From positions 1 to 64,000 of the forward strand of contig CAMCMB010000014.1 in assembly GCA_945875845.1 (NCBI GenBank): DNA of 64,000 nucleotides. Reading direction: 5' to 3'. This DNA is from Pirellula staleyi DSM 6068. Lineage in GTDB: Bacteria > Planctomycetota > Planctomycetia > Pirellulales > Pirellulaceae. The notes beneath the pieces were generated by a model, which did no database searches, was not told the origin of the DNA, and saw only the letters and a list, made by a program, of their open reading frames with translations. A program made the translations under genes and the position numbers. Shown piece after piece: positions 41,595 to 51,585 of the stretch. The stretch's first letter is position 1. Every line of letters begins with the position of its first letter.

Positions 41595-41881
41595 ACATCA
41601 CCTGGGCTGTTCCACCCATCAATGATCAAAAAACGCTCAGCAAACCGCCCGCGAAATACGCAGAAACGGATCTCCTGGTCAGTGAGTGCAATACGGGCCA
41701 CTACGACTTCACTAGCGAGCGGAAACGAAAGAAGCAAGGTCCGAGCGGCTTACTGACGGTACTGGTTCCTGAGGCGGACATGGCATTTGCCACAGACGGT
41801 GGACGAATCCCCGCCGTCGTCAAGATCTCTGCCATGATTAGCAAAGCATTTCCCAACAAAGATCTAAAATTTTGTTTTTGA
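41585..41881 (+). CDS. Small hypothetical protein in immunity-like cluster
   Basis: 98 residues from ATG 41585, preferred over ATG 41579 because GAGG lies nine bases upstream. It overlaps the end of the DUF4262 gene by ten bases. The sequence has a basic middle (FTSERKRKKQG) and a short hydrophobic strand (LLTVLVPEADMAF). Not recognised. Confidence 0.5.
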   Translation: MELDITWAVPPINDQKTLSKPPAKYAETDLLVSECNTGHYDFTSERKRKKQGPSGLLTVLVPEADMAFATDGGRIPAVVKISAMISKAFPNKDLKFCF

Positions 41882-42040
41882 TACTTTCGAAGGTCGAACA
41901 CAACTGCTAAATTCCGTGAAAGTTAAACTTTTCAAGAATTGAGTTTGTCTCAGTTTTCCCTATCTTTGGAGGCCAAATAGAAAATGAGCCGTCGAGACAT
42001 CGCACGTTTTCCTATCATGCGCAGAACTACCGGAGTCAAG

Positions 42041-42088
42041 CGCACTCAGATTCAATCGCACTCAGATTTAATCGCACTCCGATCCAGA
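42041..42088. repeat. Three 16-base tandem repeats
   Basis: CGCACTCAGATTCAAT (42041-42056) is followed by CGCACTCAGATTTAAT (42057-42072) and a degenerate CGCACTCCGATCCAGA (42073-42088). The unit is not a multiple of three, which argues against this stretch being coding and supports the downstream start of the beta-helix gene. Confidence 0.7.
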
Positions 42089-42137
42089 GCGGATTCGCAA
42101 CCTGACTTCAATGGTCGAGATGCTGTTCGTCGGCCGT

Positions 42138-44227
42138 GCATGAACAAATCGTACAAATCAAATCTATCGGTATTAGCTGGCGGTTTTCTCGCCATTACTT
42201 TTTTTGCGCAGGTGGCTTGGTCACAGACGACTCGTTCAGTCGGGCCAGCAGGAGCCTATACGACGATCCAGTCCGCGATTAGCGCGTCTTCGGCAGGCGA
42301 CATTATCGAGGTTGCCCCAGGCATCTACAACGAGAACCTTTCGATCAACAAGAGCCTGACGCTCGTCGGCCCGAATGACACCGTCGCCGCGCTGCCGGAG
42401 ACCGGCTGGGTGCGCGGCCCCGAAGCCATTGTCGGCTCGTTGACCGGCGGCACGCGCGTCGTCATCAGCGGCGCTGTCACCGTCAACATCCGCGGCTTCA
42501 AGTTCCGTGGTCCGTCGACCAGCAACGCCATGGGTATGAACATTCAGGCGGGCACCAGCGGCGTCATCAGCAACAACTGGTTCGACAACCTGACGAAGAC
42601 CAGCAACTTCGGCGGCGCCGACATTTACACGACGGCCGCCTGCGGCCCGTGGGAGTTCCGCGGCAACCGCTTTGATGGCCGCGGCTACAAGTATTATTCG
42701 GGGGATGCGGACGAGGGCACCTATGGCTACTCCGCGATCAACGCTTGGTATGTGAATGACGTGACTATCCACGGCAACCGCATCGAGCGTTACGGATCCG
42801 CCGGCATCCAGCTGGAGAGCACGATGAAGGGAACAATCACTTCGAACTACATCAAGAATGTGGCGACCAATGGGATCCAAGTGGCAAATGGCGCCTCGAC
42901 CGGTGTCGTCATTCAGGGGAACACAGTGGACGGTGCCTCGTTGCTCTATGAGCCCTACTTTGATGTCTTGCCCATCGATCCGGAGTATGGCTGGGCAGGT
43001 ATCCGCATATGGCAGGTAGCAACCTCCTCTAACGGTGGCACCAGTGTTCTGAATAACAAAGTGATCAACATTCCGCAACGCATTGGGGCAATCGGTTTCG
43101 TAGGTTCGAATGCGATCCGTCAAACTGTCGGAGCCGTTTCATACAATTCCATCGACGCTTCCAACGGCGATGGCCTTCTTCACATCAAGGCGGCGGTTCG
43201 TTCGGTTAGGATTACGAACGGAGTTGCCACCCTGTCCCTCTGGGAAGGCAGCTCGAATACGGCCAACGGCATCGCGCGGACCAACCATACGGTTGGCCAG
43301 AACGTACTCGTTTCCGACCTCGGTGCGCCTTTTGACGGGACCCATCCGATCACCGCCGTGGCCGCCCCTGCCAGCACCGACTTTTTCGGTGACACCTGGT
43401 TTTATAAGACCATTTCCTTCGAGGTTATTGGGGCCGATATGACGGAGACCTTCGTACAGCAAGGCGCCGCCGCCTCGGAACTCGATTCCGCCGTTTCGAT
43501 CCCTGCGGCGAATAACTGGTTCGGGGCAGCGGGCGGTCCAGGCGCAACCGGCGCATCGCTCAACAGTGCCGGCGCCTCCGCCGTGGTCGTGCCGTGGATC
43601 CTCAGCTTTGCCGAAGGATCGGCTCCCTCGGGTTTCATCGAAGGAGTTGGTTTCTGGCCGACTTCCGTGATCTCCTCCGACGCCGACACCGACCAGGACG
43701 GCCTTACGGACGGCGACGAGGTAACTATTTACTTTACCGATCGTAACAACCCGGACACCGACGGGGACGGGCTTGCGGACGGCGTTGAAGTGTTAACCTA
43801 CCTCACCAGCCCCCTGTCAGCCGACACGGACGGAGACTACTTCGATGACGCCTTCGAAGTCGCCAATGGCTCCAATCCTCTCGACATGGACGACCCCATT
43901 CTTATGGGCGACACTCCGGAGGAGGGCATGGCAGCTTACCTTCAGTCCTACGCCAGCGATAACATACTCACCCTTGACCTGGCATTGTTCAATGCCAAAA
44001 ACAATAACGCACGAAAAGGACAGCGCACAAGCTTGGCCAATCGGATGTTCGCCGCGTCGGTTTTAGTCCTCGACGGAGAATGGGATGCGGCGATCGAGAA
44101 TGTTCAGAGCGTCCTGTCGAAGACGAGCGCGGGTACAGTTGAAAAAACCACTTGGCTCGTCTCCGAAACCACGTACGTCGATCTGCTAGAGATCCTTGAC
44201 TATCTGGTTTATCTGCGGGACAGATAA
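42138..44227 (+). CDS. Secreted right-handed beta-helix protein with thrombospondin type 3 repeats
   Basis: 696 residues from ATG 42138, which opens a good signal peptide (LAGGFLAITFFAQVAWSQ). An upstream start at 41984 with a distant GGAGG is possible but would translate the 16-base repeats. Residues ~35-350 are a parallel beta-helix (YTTIQSAISASSAGDIIEVA, RGPSTSNAMGMNIQAGTSGV, VNDVTIHGNRIERYGSAGIQ). Three calcium-binding TSP3 repeats follow (DTDQDGLTDGDEV, DTDGDGLADGVEV, DTDGDYFDDAFEV; about 515-580), then a helical tail. It is an exported surface or matrix protein. The gene is visibly richer in G+C than its neighbours, suggesting transfer. Confidence 0.75.
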
Positions 44228-44306
44228 CGTAGGCCGTAACCGGAGTTAAAGCGCCAGCTCCCTCTGCCCCGAGTCATCGGCGGTGGAGGGGGCGTCGGGT
44301 CTACGA

Positions 44307-44346
44307 AACTCAAAGGGGTCGGGCCTAGGCCTGACCCCTTTGAGTT
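44307..44346. repeat. 40-base inverted repeat (REP-like)
   Basis: Arms of 20 bases, one mismatch, centred between 44326 and 44327: left AACTCAAAGGGGTCGGGCCT, right AGGCCTGACCCCTTTGAGTT. The half GGCCTGACCCCTTTG recurs at about 59674-59688. Such palindromes are dispersed in planctomycete genomes, often near REP-associated transposases. Confidence 0.7.
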
Positions 44347-44361
44347 GCCACAACATCCGAC

Positions 44362-44485
44362 ATGCCGGTTCTGATCTTGGGAGAGACAGGTGCGGGCAAA
44401 GAAGTGGTCGCGCGGTCTATTCACGGACGTTCACCTCGCAGATCCAAACCGTTCATCCGAGTGAACTGCGGTGCAATCCCTGCGA
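44362..44485 (+). pseudogene. Fragment of a sigma-54-dependent activator (AAA+ domain)
   Basis: About 41 codons: [19 protein letters not shown] (Walker A GETGAGKE) and [11 protein letters not shown], the start of the sigma-54 interaction domain. Homology stops after GAIPA; the normal continuation (ELFGHEKG-type) is absent and nothing of the receiver or HTH is present. A remnant only. Confidence 0.75.
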
Positions 44486-44536
44486 GCTGCGGCCCGATTC
44501 GGATTGCAGATTGTCAGATCAAGGCTGGCCATTTTC

Positions 44537-45133
44537 TTATTGATCTGGATTGTCGATCAATGACTTGAGTCGATCGCCAAGCGGTTTTGGGAATTTCGCA
44601 ACCTAACTTTCGTCCAAAAGTCCAACCTCGATCATATCTAGAAGGTGAACACGGTCTTTTAGTCGAAACGAATTCAATTTCATTCGGACAAGCCGCTCCA
44701 ATGGCAAGATCCGAATGCCGTCCCCGTATTAAATGGGTTCGACATCGGGGTTCGGCTCGAAGTCGCCTTGCTTGACCATACGATTCGCCAAGACAATATG
44801 AATTGCATAGCGTACCGAATCGTCTTTTCCTTCGAGAAACATGTCCAAACCGGCCGCTTTGCGGTAGTGGTATCCATTTGCCGCCATGACCTGTTTGACT
44901 TGCTCAAGATCCTCAGGACGAATCAAGATATCGACATCGTTCGTGGCACGTACGGCTCCGGGATCGACCTGAGCTACCCAAACTCGCACTGCATTGCCTC
45001 CTACGATCGCAAAGGGAATCGAGGTAGACTCCAGAATATTTACGGCTTTTCTCAGGCGTAACTCAACGCGATCCATCGATTCCCCGATTTTTTGCCAAAG
45101 TTGATCTCCGACCACCGTCAATGCTGGATTCAT
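44537..45133 (-). pseudogene. Nucleotidyltransferase gene with two in-frame stop codons
   Basis: The frame from ATG 45133 runs 198 codons to TAA 44539-44537, interrupted only by TAA at 44731-44729 and TAG at 44605-44603, both in frame. Before the first stop the polymerase-beta signature is clear: FAIVGGNAVRVWVAQVDPGA and RATNDVDILIRPEDL (about 41-76). After it the protein continues as LPLERLVRMKLNSFRLKDRV and, past the second stop, [15 protein letters not shown], a sensible family C-terminus. The TAG replaces what is probably a Trp codon. A shortened 134-residue protein could be made. Related in fold to AbiEii/MNT nucleotidyltransferases. Confidence 0.82.
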
Positions 45134-45342
45134 CTCTTCTCCCTTCTCCCTCTACCAATTCCATTTTTCCAATCATACCACAAAGCGTGGAAGCCTCAAA
45201 AATGGCCCCTTCTTTTTGATGTAGGAAACAGCTGGACGAATGCACTCGCTTTTGATTTGGTCCCGTCGGCGTACGACTCATGGCCAACGTGATTGACTGC
45301 GTTCGATCTTTCGGCCTCGGCGTTTTGTGCACTTGAAGAAAA

Positions 45343-46737
45343 TTATGGTCGATTCTTTTCCAAGAGCTCCTTGGCTTTGTCGAGGTATCTTTTGGGGACG
45401 GGGTCTCCCGGGGATAGCTTAACGGCTGCGTCTATGGCTTCGACCGCTTGCTCCAGTTTGCCTAGCTTTTGCAATGTCAAGCCGAGTCCTAAGTGGGCAC
45501 GAGCTAAGCGTATGTCGCTTTGGATAGCGAGCCGGTAGGATTGGATAGCTTGATCCACATCCCCATCGCGTTCTGCTGAAATTGCGAGGGCAAAGTGTGC
45601 TTCTGCAAAGTCTGGTTTCAAGCGAACGGCTTCTTCGCGTTCGCGTCTGGCAGCTTCGAATTGTTGTGAGCCCTCCAATGCATAACTGTAGGCGTAGTGC
45701 GCTCGTGCATCTTCGGGAAAGAGTTGCACGGCCTCTTTCAATGTAGTCAATGCGAGAGGCGCTTGACCCGATTGCAAAAACACGGATGCCAGATTGAGTC
45801 TCGGCCGCACCATCTCAGGCCGTTGCTTGATCAGCGCAACATAACCTTCGGCTGCGGCCTGCAGATCGCCTTTTGCAGCTGCGGAGTCTGCCTGCATGGC
45901 AGCAAATCGAGCCGCAACTTCTTGCTCGTTGATCGCGCTGTAAATCTCATCGGGCATCGTATCATATCGTTGGCCGGACAAAATCGCCGACTGCTCCGCT
46001 TGACCCAACATCGGATTGACTCCGAGCAGCATGCGCGATCTCGTCAATTCGACGAGCACTTCTCGATTTTTGGGCGCGACACTTTTTGCTTGCTCAAGCA
46101 GTTCGGTTGCCATCTTCCAATTCTCTCGGATACCTGCAATTCGAGCCAATGCGATGAGTGGGAACGGTTGGTTTTTGTCGGCTTCCAATGCCTTTTTGAA
46201 CGAAGCCTCCGCTTCGTCGGTTCGGTTTAGGCCAAGCAGTGTATTGCCCCGGCGCATCCACAGTGGAGCATATCCTGAGTCAAGCTCCTTGGCGATATCG
46301 TACTTATCGAGCGCAAGAATCGGTTCTTGGCGGTCGAGCAAGATTGCGGCTAGATAGGGCCAACGCATTTCCTTGGGATTGAGTTTGGCGGCTTGGTCGA
46401 AGCAAATCAATGCTTCCGAATTCCATTCGTGTGCCATCAAGATTTCGCCGTACTGCCCCCATGCTTCGGCGGAGTTGGGTTTGTCCTCGACTGCTTTGAG
46501 CAGTTGGGCCGTGGCGAGAGCGACGTTGCTATTCGCAGTTGTGAAATCGGGCTTGGGAACCTTGGGCGTTGAGTTTAGGTTTTGGCTGATAAACCAAATG
46601 GCAGCTGATACGCCGACGGCAACAAGCAGAAGCAATATGGGCCGATTCTTCCAGGTCTTTTCCGGCATGGAGGGACTGGTTGAAGCAGGCGGCGGTGAAT
46701 CCATTTGTTTTGAATTTTCAGGTGTCCCGTTGTTCAT
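45343..46737 (-). CDS. Membrane-anchored TPR protein
   Basis: 464 residues. A membrane helix near the N-terminus (about 32-50, ILLLLVAVGVSAAIWFIS) is followed by about nine tetratricopeptide repeats. Clear units include AWGQYGEILMAHEWNSEALI, PLWMRRGNTLLGLNRTDEAE and AHLGLGLTLQKLGKLEQAVE. It is probably a periplasmic scaffold. The ATG overlaps the TGA of the ASPIC/UnbV lipoprotein gene (ATGA), so the pair works together; TPR and UnbV domains also occur fused in one chain at 48652 and 57199. Confidence 0.83.
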   Translation of the reverse strand: MNNGTPENSKQMDSPPPASTSPSMPEKTWKNRPILLLLVAVGVSAAIWFISQNLNSTPKVPKPDFTTANSNVALATAQLLKAVEDKPNSAEAWGQYGEILMAHEWNSEALICFDQAAKLNPKEMRWPYLAAILLDRQEPILALDKYDIAKELDSGYAPLWMRRGNTLLGLNRTDEAEASFKKALEADKNQPFPLIALARIAGIRENWKMATELLEQAKSVAPKNREVLVELTRSRMLLGVNPMLGQAEQSAILSGQRYDTMPDEIYSAINEQEVAARFAAMQADSAAAKGDLQAAAEGYVALIKQRPEMVRPRLNLASVFLQSGQAPLALTTLKEAVQLFPEDARAHYAYSYALEGSQQFEAARREREEAVRLKPDFAEAHFALAISAERDGDVDQAIQSYRLAIQSDIRLARAHLGLGLTLQKLGKLEQAVEAIDAAVKLSPGDPVPKRYLDKAKELLEKNRP

Positions 46738-48470
46738 CGTGTATCTCCCGCAAGGATTCGGCCACTGCCACGTTTTACAGTAATAGTCTGGTTGCTATCT
46801 CCACCGGGGAACTCCTCGATCTCGGTGCCGCCGTTCGGCCAATAGACTCGAATCGCATCGTAGCGCGCCGCTTTACCGAGTCCTACGTGCACTCGCGTAT
46901 CATTGCAGCCTAGGTAACCTGACGAAGGGTTCAGGTCCCGAGTGATGACCCGCTCTCCAACTTGGATTTGAATTTCAGCGCCGATGGCCGACCGTTTTAG
47001 CAGCGGATCGATTGCGGAAATGCTGAGCCAATTTCCAAGCTTGGGAAAATCGTTTCGATAGAGTCTGGCCGGACCTGCACAGTTGGTGACTAGGAAGTCA
47101 ACATCGCCATCATTGTCTATGTCGCCATGAATGAGACTTCGGGAGACTTCCGTGTGTTCGGTGAAGTCGCTGCCACCGAGTCGTCGCTGAGATTCGAAGC
47201 CTTTGCCGTCGTTGAGGTAGAATTCATTGTGTTGGGCATAGTCGCTCCAAAACGCGTTGACATCTTTTTTTTCGGCGGGACGTCCGCGTTTCACTCCACC
47301 GTTTGCGATCGCCAGATCGACATCTCCATCGTGATCGAAGTCGGCGGCGGCAACACCAAACCCCGTAAACGGCAAACTGCTTAGCGATAGCCCAGCGGCA
47401 ACCGTCCTGTCGCTAAATTGTCCGACCTGGGAGGCTTGAAAAAGGGTGTTGTATTCTCCGGCCAAGTGAGTCACAAACAGGTCGCTCAAGCCGTCGTCGT
47501 TAAAGTCCTCCGAGACCACTCCCATATTCGCTTGCGCCTCGCCGAACCGATTCAAAGCGACCCCGCGCAGGATGGCTTCGTTGCTGAACATTTGATTTTC
47601 GTATTGAACCCAAAGAAAGTTTTCTTCGCCATCGTTGGCGACGAAGATATCCATCAAGCCATCGCCGTTGAAGTCTTTGCAGAGTACGCCAAGTCCCTTG
47701 CCGACGCGACGAGCGATACCTGAAGGGACGGTTATGTCCTCAAATTGGGAATGAACCGTCTGGGTAGCTGGCTTGCCAAGGTTTCGATAGAGTCGACCGA
47801 CAGTGCCTAAGAGTGATTTTGGGCCGCAAAAGTCTCGACGTCCCGACCCATCTTCGCAGACGCTTCCCGGGTAGAAGTCGACATAATTTGCGATGAACAA
47901 ATCGAGCCAGCCATCGCGATCGAAATCAAAGAAGCTGGCTGCCGTGCCCCATTGGAGATTTGTGATACCAGCCTTTTCCGTGATGTCGTCGAACCTCCCA
48001 TCGCCTCGATTTTGGAATAGCCGGTCAGCACCGTAGCGGGTGAGAAAAAAGTCGAGGTCACCGTCGTTGTCGATATCGCCTACAGCCACTCCCATTCCGT
48101 AGCCTCCCGTTGCGATTCCTGCCCATTGCGTGATATCAGCAAATTTCCCGCCCGCTTCTTGTCGATAAAGTCGATCCCCCCCGGAGCCATTGGCTCCCAG
48201 TTGTTTTCCGCCTATCAAAAGCAGGTCGAGATCTTGGTCGCCGTCGATGTCAAAGAATGCTGCACCTGAGCCCATGATTTGCGGCATCGAAAAACCATCC
48301 AAGTCCCCGGGGTCGTGCACAAAGTCGAGCGACGATAACTTGGTGATATCGACCAGGCAAGGTTGTTGGTAGGAATCTGTGCCTGTCGATTTGGTGGCAT
48401 TGCCTGGAGGAAGTTTTGAGGCGCAGCCAGCCAGCACAAGAAACGGGATCAGGTATCGAAGTAGGTGCAT
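46734..48470 (-). CDS. FG-GAP/ASPIC-UnbV lipoprotein (CRTAC1-like)
   Basis: 578 residues from ATG 48470, chosen because it gives a lipoprotein signal MHLLRYLIPFLVLAGCASK; the frame is open further upstream. The body is a beta-propeller of FG-GAP/VCBS repeats with calcium-binding loops (DIDGDQDLDLLLIG, DIDNDGDLDFFLTRYG, DFDRDGWLDLFIANY). The C-terminal ASPIC/UnbV domain has GERVITRDLNPSSGYLGCND and RVHVGLG. It is an exported, probably outer-membrane-linked protein with unknown ligand. Co-translated with the TPR protein and divergent from the gene at 48652. Confidence 0.87.
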   Translation of the reverse strand: MHLLRYLIPFLVLAGCASKLPPGNATKSTGTDSYQQPCLVDITKLSSLDFVHDPGDLDGFSMPQIMGSGAAFFDIDGDQDLDLLLIGGKQLGANGSGGDRLYRQEAGGKFADITQWAGIATGGYGMGVAVGDIDNDGDLDFFLTRYGADRLFQNRGDGRFDDITEKAGITNLQWGTAASFFDFDRDGWLDLFIANYVDFYPGSVCEDGSGRRDFCGPKSLLGTVGRLYRNLGKPATQTVHSQFEDITVPSGIARRVGKGLGVLCKDFNGDGLMDIFVANDGEENFLWVQYENQMFSNEAILRGVALNRFGEAQANMGVVSEDFNDDGLSDLFVTHLAGEYNTLFQASQVGQFSDRTVAAGLSLSSLPFTGFGVAAADFDHDGDVDLAIANGGVKRGRPAEKKDVNAFWSDYAQHNEFYLNDGKGFESQRRLGGSDFTEHTEVSRSLIHGDIDNDGDVDFLVTNCAGPARLYRNDFPKLGNWLSISAIDPLLKRSAIGAEIQIQVGERVITRDLNPSSGYLGCNDTRVHVGLGKAARYDAIRVYWPNGGTEIEEFPGGDSNQTITVKRGSGRILAGDTR

Positions 48471-48651
48471 TTGGGAACTCAGGGGGGAGATACGCTGCGA
48501 TGCTACTAGGCTTTGTAGCAAATCCAGGTTAACGTGTGCATGAATGGCAGCCCATTGCATTTAGATTTTAGCGAGAATCCAGGAATCGAACTGGCTGATT
48601 CCTGCGAATCCCATCCGAAAACAATTGCTGACGAAATCAGTAGGTCATCGC

Positions 48652-51585
48652 ATGTTCCAATCCCTCCGTCTTCGAAGATTATTGTTGATTGCGATTTTGG
48701 CATCCGTTTTCGTAGTCATCGCAATTCAGTTTTTTTTGCCCACAATCCAATTGGATACAGCAGCGATGCTGGCGGAATCGAGGAATTTGATTGAGCAAGG
48801 GCAAGCTCCAAAGGCTGGCCCCGTTCTCGACCAAATCTTGCAGGCCGAACCCGACAACGCCGAAGCTCTATTCGAACGCAGCAAACTTTGGCTTCGAATG
48901 GGTGAACGGGAAAACGCCGTTTCGGATTTGCAAAATATTCGAAAGTCGGCTGCATCCGTCCAGCGGAATAAGCTCTGCAGCGACGCTTGTTATTTAGAAG
49001 GTACGCTTCATTTGGAACTGAATAGAGCACGCGATGCCGAGAAGTGTTTCCTAGAAGCTTGGAAACAGAACACCGATAGTCTTAAACCCTTGGAACACGT
49101 TTTGCGACTGTACACGTTGCAAATGCGCCGAAAGGATGTTTTGAACATTCTTGACCAAATTGAAAAACGACGGCCACTGCTGTTGGAAGAAATGGTTTTG
49201 CGAGTCGATGCAGGTTTACCGATCATCGATGAGAAAGATGCAATCGCCAGTCTCACTCAATTTGTTGCGGGTGATCGACAAGACGAGTGGAGTTGGAGCG
49301 CAATGCTGAGGTACTACATTGTCAACGAACGGTATGATGAAGCCAAGGATTTGGTTTCGTCGATGCCGAATACGCTAGCCGCAAAAAGTCATTTCATCGG
49401 GCTAAAAGCTGTGGGGCAATTGCAATCCGCTTTGATGGATGAGGCGACCGCGACCATGAATATTACGAGCACGGACTCTCCTCCTGATTACTGGTGGTGG
49501 CTAGCTGCGGGGAATTTAGCGGATGCGAAAAAAGAATATCAGATCGCAAGCGACAGTTATCGCCAAGCGGTCGATTTGCAACCTGAATCCGGCTATGCAC
49601 GCTATCGATTGGGGATTGCCCACGAATCGAACGCTGCATCTGAATTGGCACTTCCTCAGCTAGAAGCTGCGGCTAGTATCGACCGACTGCATCAACTCAC
49701 GGGAGTCATCACTCGGATGGTCGGAATGCCCAATCGCGAATTGGGAAACGCGATCATTCGCATCGCCTCGATTTGCGACGAGCTTAACCAAGTGGAAGAC
49801 TCAAAGCGATGGAGGAACCTCGCTCTCCAAATTGACCCAGAAAACGATCTCGCCAGCAAAGCCGTTACAAGAGCAAGTCGACCAACTCCGTTTGCTGGCA
49901 GTTCCATCTCAAAAAGTCCTCTTTTGGTTCAAAAAGAGATACGGCAATGGCTCGCCAATTCTGTTGCCAATACGAATCCAACGGGTGGGACGGCCGATAG
50001 CCCGCCAGTCAATCGTTTGCAGATGGAAGACATTCATAAACGAGTCGGATTGGACTTTCAGTACTACAATGGAAACTCAGGCAAAAAGTACCTTATCGAA
50101 GCTATGGGAGGCGGGATAAGCGTTTTGGATTTTGACGGCGACGGATGGCCAGACTGCTATTTCCCGCAAGGAAGCAGTTTACCCAGCAATCCTTCGGACT
50201 TTGGCAAGATCGATCAACTTTACAGGAATGTAAATGGTGAGCGATTTATCAACGTCACTCAGAATTCAGGCATCGTTGAAAACGGCTATTCGCAAGGGGC
50301 TGCAACGGGTGACATTAACAACGACGGATTCCCGGATATCGTTGTCGCCAATTTGGGCAAGAACCGCCTCTTTATGAATCAGGGTGATGGGACGTTTCGG
50401 GACGCAACAGATCAATGTGGTTGGAATGAAACGGAGATGAGTTCGAGCATTGCGCTTGCCGACTTTGACAACGATGGCAATCTCGATTTGTATGTCACCA
50501 ATTACGTAGACGGGATTCGGGTTTGCCGCGATGCGAATAGCAACATCGCCACGTGCAATCCACAGAACTTTACGGGAGTGCAAGATCGCCTTTTTCGCAG
50601 CACGGGTGACGGTGTGTTTCTCGATGTGACGGTGGGAAGCGGACTTGAAGCGATCGACGCCAAGGGGCTCGGTGTGGTTGCGACTGACTTAGACGACGAC
50701 GGCTTGCTCGATATTTATGTAGCCAATGACACAACACCAAATCAACTTTTCAAAAACCTTGGCGGACTTCGCTTTCAGGATATCTCATTCGAATCTGGTA
50801 CAGCCTTGAGCCCTGAGGGGCATGCGCAAGCAGGCATGGGCATTAGCGCAGCCGACTACAATGGTGATCTTAAAACGGATTTGTTGGTAACGAACTTTTA
50901 CAATGAGTCCAATAACTTGTACACCAACTTTGGCTCGATGAACTTCACCGACAGCGCGCAGGCTGCTGGACTGAGTCGTCCCTCCAAATACATGCTTGGG
51001 TTCGGAGCACAAGCAGCGGACTTGGACTTAGATGGAAATTTGGATTTGATCGTTGCGAATGGTCATATCGATGATGTCCGTTGGAAAAGCGAGCCATGGA
51101 CGATGCCTACGCAACTGTTTCACAATCAAGGCAACGGACGCTTTCAAGTACAGAGCCAATCATCAGGCGATTATTTTCAGGCGAAGCAGCTAGGTCGCGG
51201 CGTTGCTAGTCTTGATTGGAATCGCGATGGACGTCGCGACTTCATCGTGGTTCACCAAGATCGCCAGGTGGCTTTGTTGGAAAACCAAACCAAGACTGCC
51301 TATCGAAGTCTTTCGATTCGACTCATCGGTAAGAAGTCAAACCGAAGTGCGACTGGTGCGCGCGTCGTAGTTGAGTCGGGAGGAATTCGTAGGAGGATGG
51401 ATCTAAACGGTGGCGATGGTTTCTACTGTACCAATGAACGATCCATGTGTTTTGGACTTGGCTCAATTTCTAAAGGTCAGTTGCAGATATCTTGGCCGTC
51501 GGGTGTTACGCAATCGATTTCTTTTGATGGTGAAACGACACTTACGGTCGTGGAGCCCGAAAGCGAGAGTGTCTTGCTCCAGTAG
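48652..51585 (+). CDS. TPR-FG-GAP-ASPIC/UnbV membrane protein
   Basis: 977 residues from ATG 48652. N-terminal membrane anchor (LLLIAILASVFVVIAIQFFL, about 10-29); TPR-like helical region to about 410 (AEPDNAEALFERSKLWLRMG, YRQAVDLQPESGYARYRLGI); then FG-GAP repeats (DFDGDGWPDCYFPQG, DINNDGFPDIVVANLG, DFDNDGNLDLYVTNYVD) and a C-terminal UnbV domain (RRRMDLNGGDGFYCTNERSM, FGLGSISKGQLQISWPSG). The last few codons, including the TAG, fall in sequence repeated at the border of an IS remnant (see 60012-60152), so the original C-terminus may have been altered by the insertion. Confidence 0.85.
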   Translation: MFQSLRLRRLLLIAILASVFVVIAIQFFLPTIQLDTAAMLAESRNLIEQGQAPKAGPVLDQILQAEPDNAEALFERSKLWLRMGERENAVSDLQNIRKSAASVQRNKLCSDACYLEGTLHLELNRARDAEKCFLEAWKQNTDSLKPLEHVLRLYTLQMRRKDVLNILDQIEKRRPLLLEEMVLRVDAGLPIIDEKDAIASLTQFVAGDRQDEWSWSAMLRYYIVNERYDEAKDLVSSMPNTLAAKSHFIGLKAVGQLQSALMDEATATMNITSTDSPPDYWWWLAAGNLADAKKEYQIASDSYRQAVDLQPESGYARYRLGIAHESNAASELALPQLEAAASIDRLHQLTGVITRMVGMPNRELGNAIIRIASICDELNQVEDSKRWRNLALQIDPENDLASKAVTRASRPTPFAGSSISKSPLLVQKEIRQWLANSVANTNPTGGTADSPPVNRLQMEDIHKRVGLDFQYYNGNSGKKYLIEAMGGGISVLDFDGDGWPDCYFPQGSSLPSNPSDFGKIDQLYRNVNGERFINVTQNSGIVENGYSQGAATGDINNDGFPDIVVANLGKNRLFMNQGDGTFRDATDQCGWNETEMSSSIALADFDNDGNLDLYVTNYVDGIRVCRDANSNIATCNPQNFTGVQDRLFRSTGDGVFLDVTVGSGLEAIDAKGLGVVATDLDDDGLLDIYVANDTTPNQLFKNLGGLRFQDISFESGTALSPEGHAQAGMGISAADYNGDLKTDLLVTNFYNESNNLYTNFGSMNFTDSAQAAGLSRPSKYMLGFGAQAADLDLDGNLDLIVANGHIDDVRWKSEPWTMPTQLFHNQGNGRFQVQSQSSGDYFQAKQLGRGVASLDWNRDGRRDFIVVHQDRQVALLENQTKTAYRSLSIRLIGKKSNRSATGARVVVESGGIRRRMDLNGGDGFYCTNERSMCFGLGSISKGQLQISWPSGVTQSISFDGETTLTVVEPESESVLLQ

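Noticed and set aside
42236-43123. A 295-codon minus-strand frame inside the beta-helix gene
   Set aside because: High G+C suppresses stops on the other strand; the plus-strand product has clear beta-helix repeats and a signal peptide.
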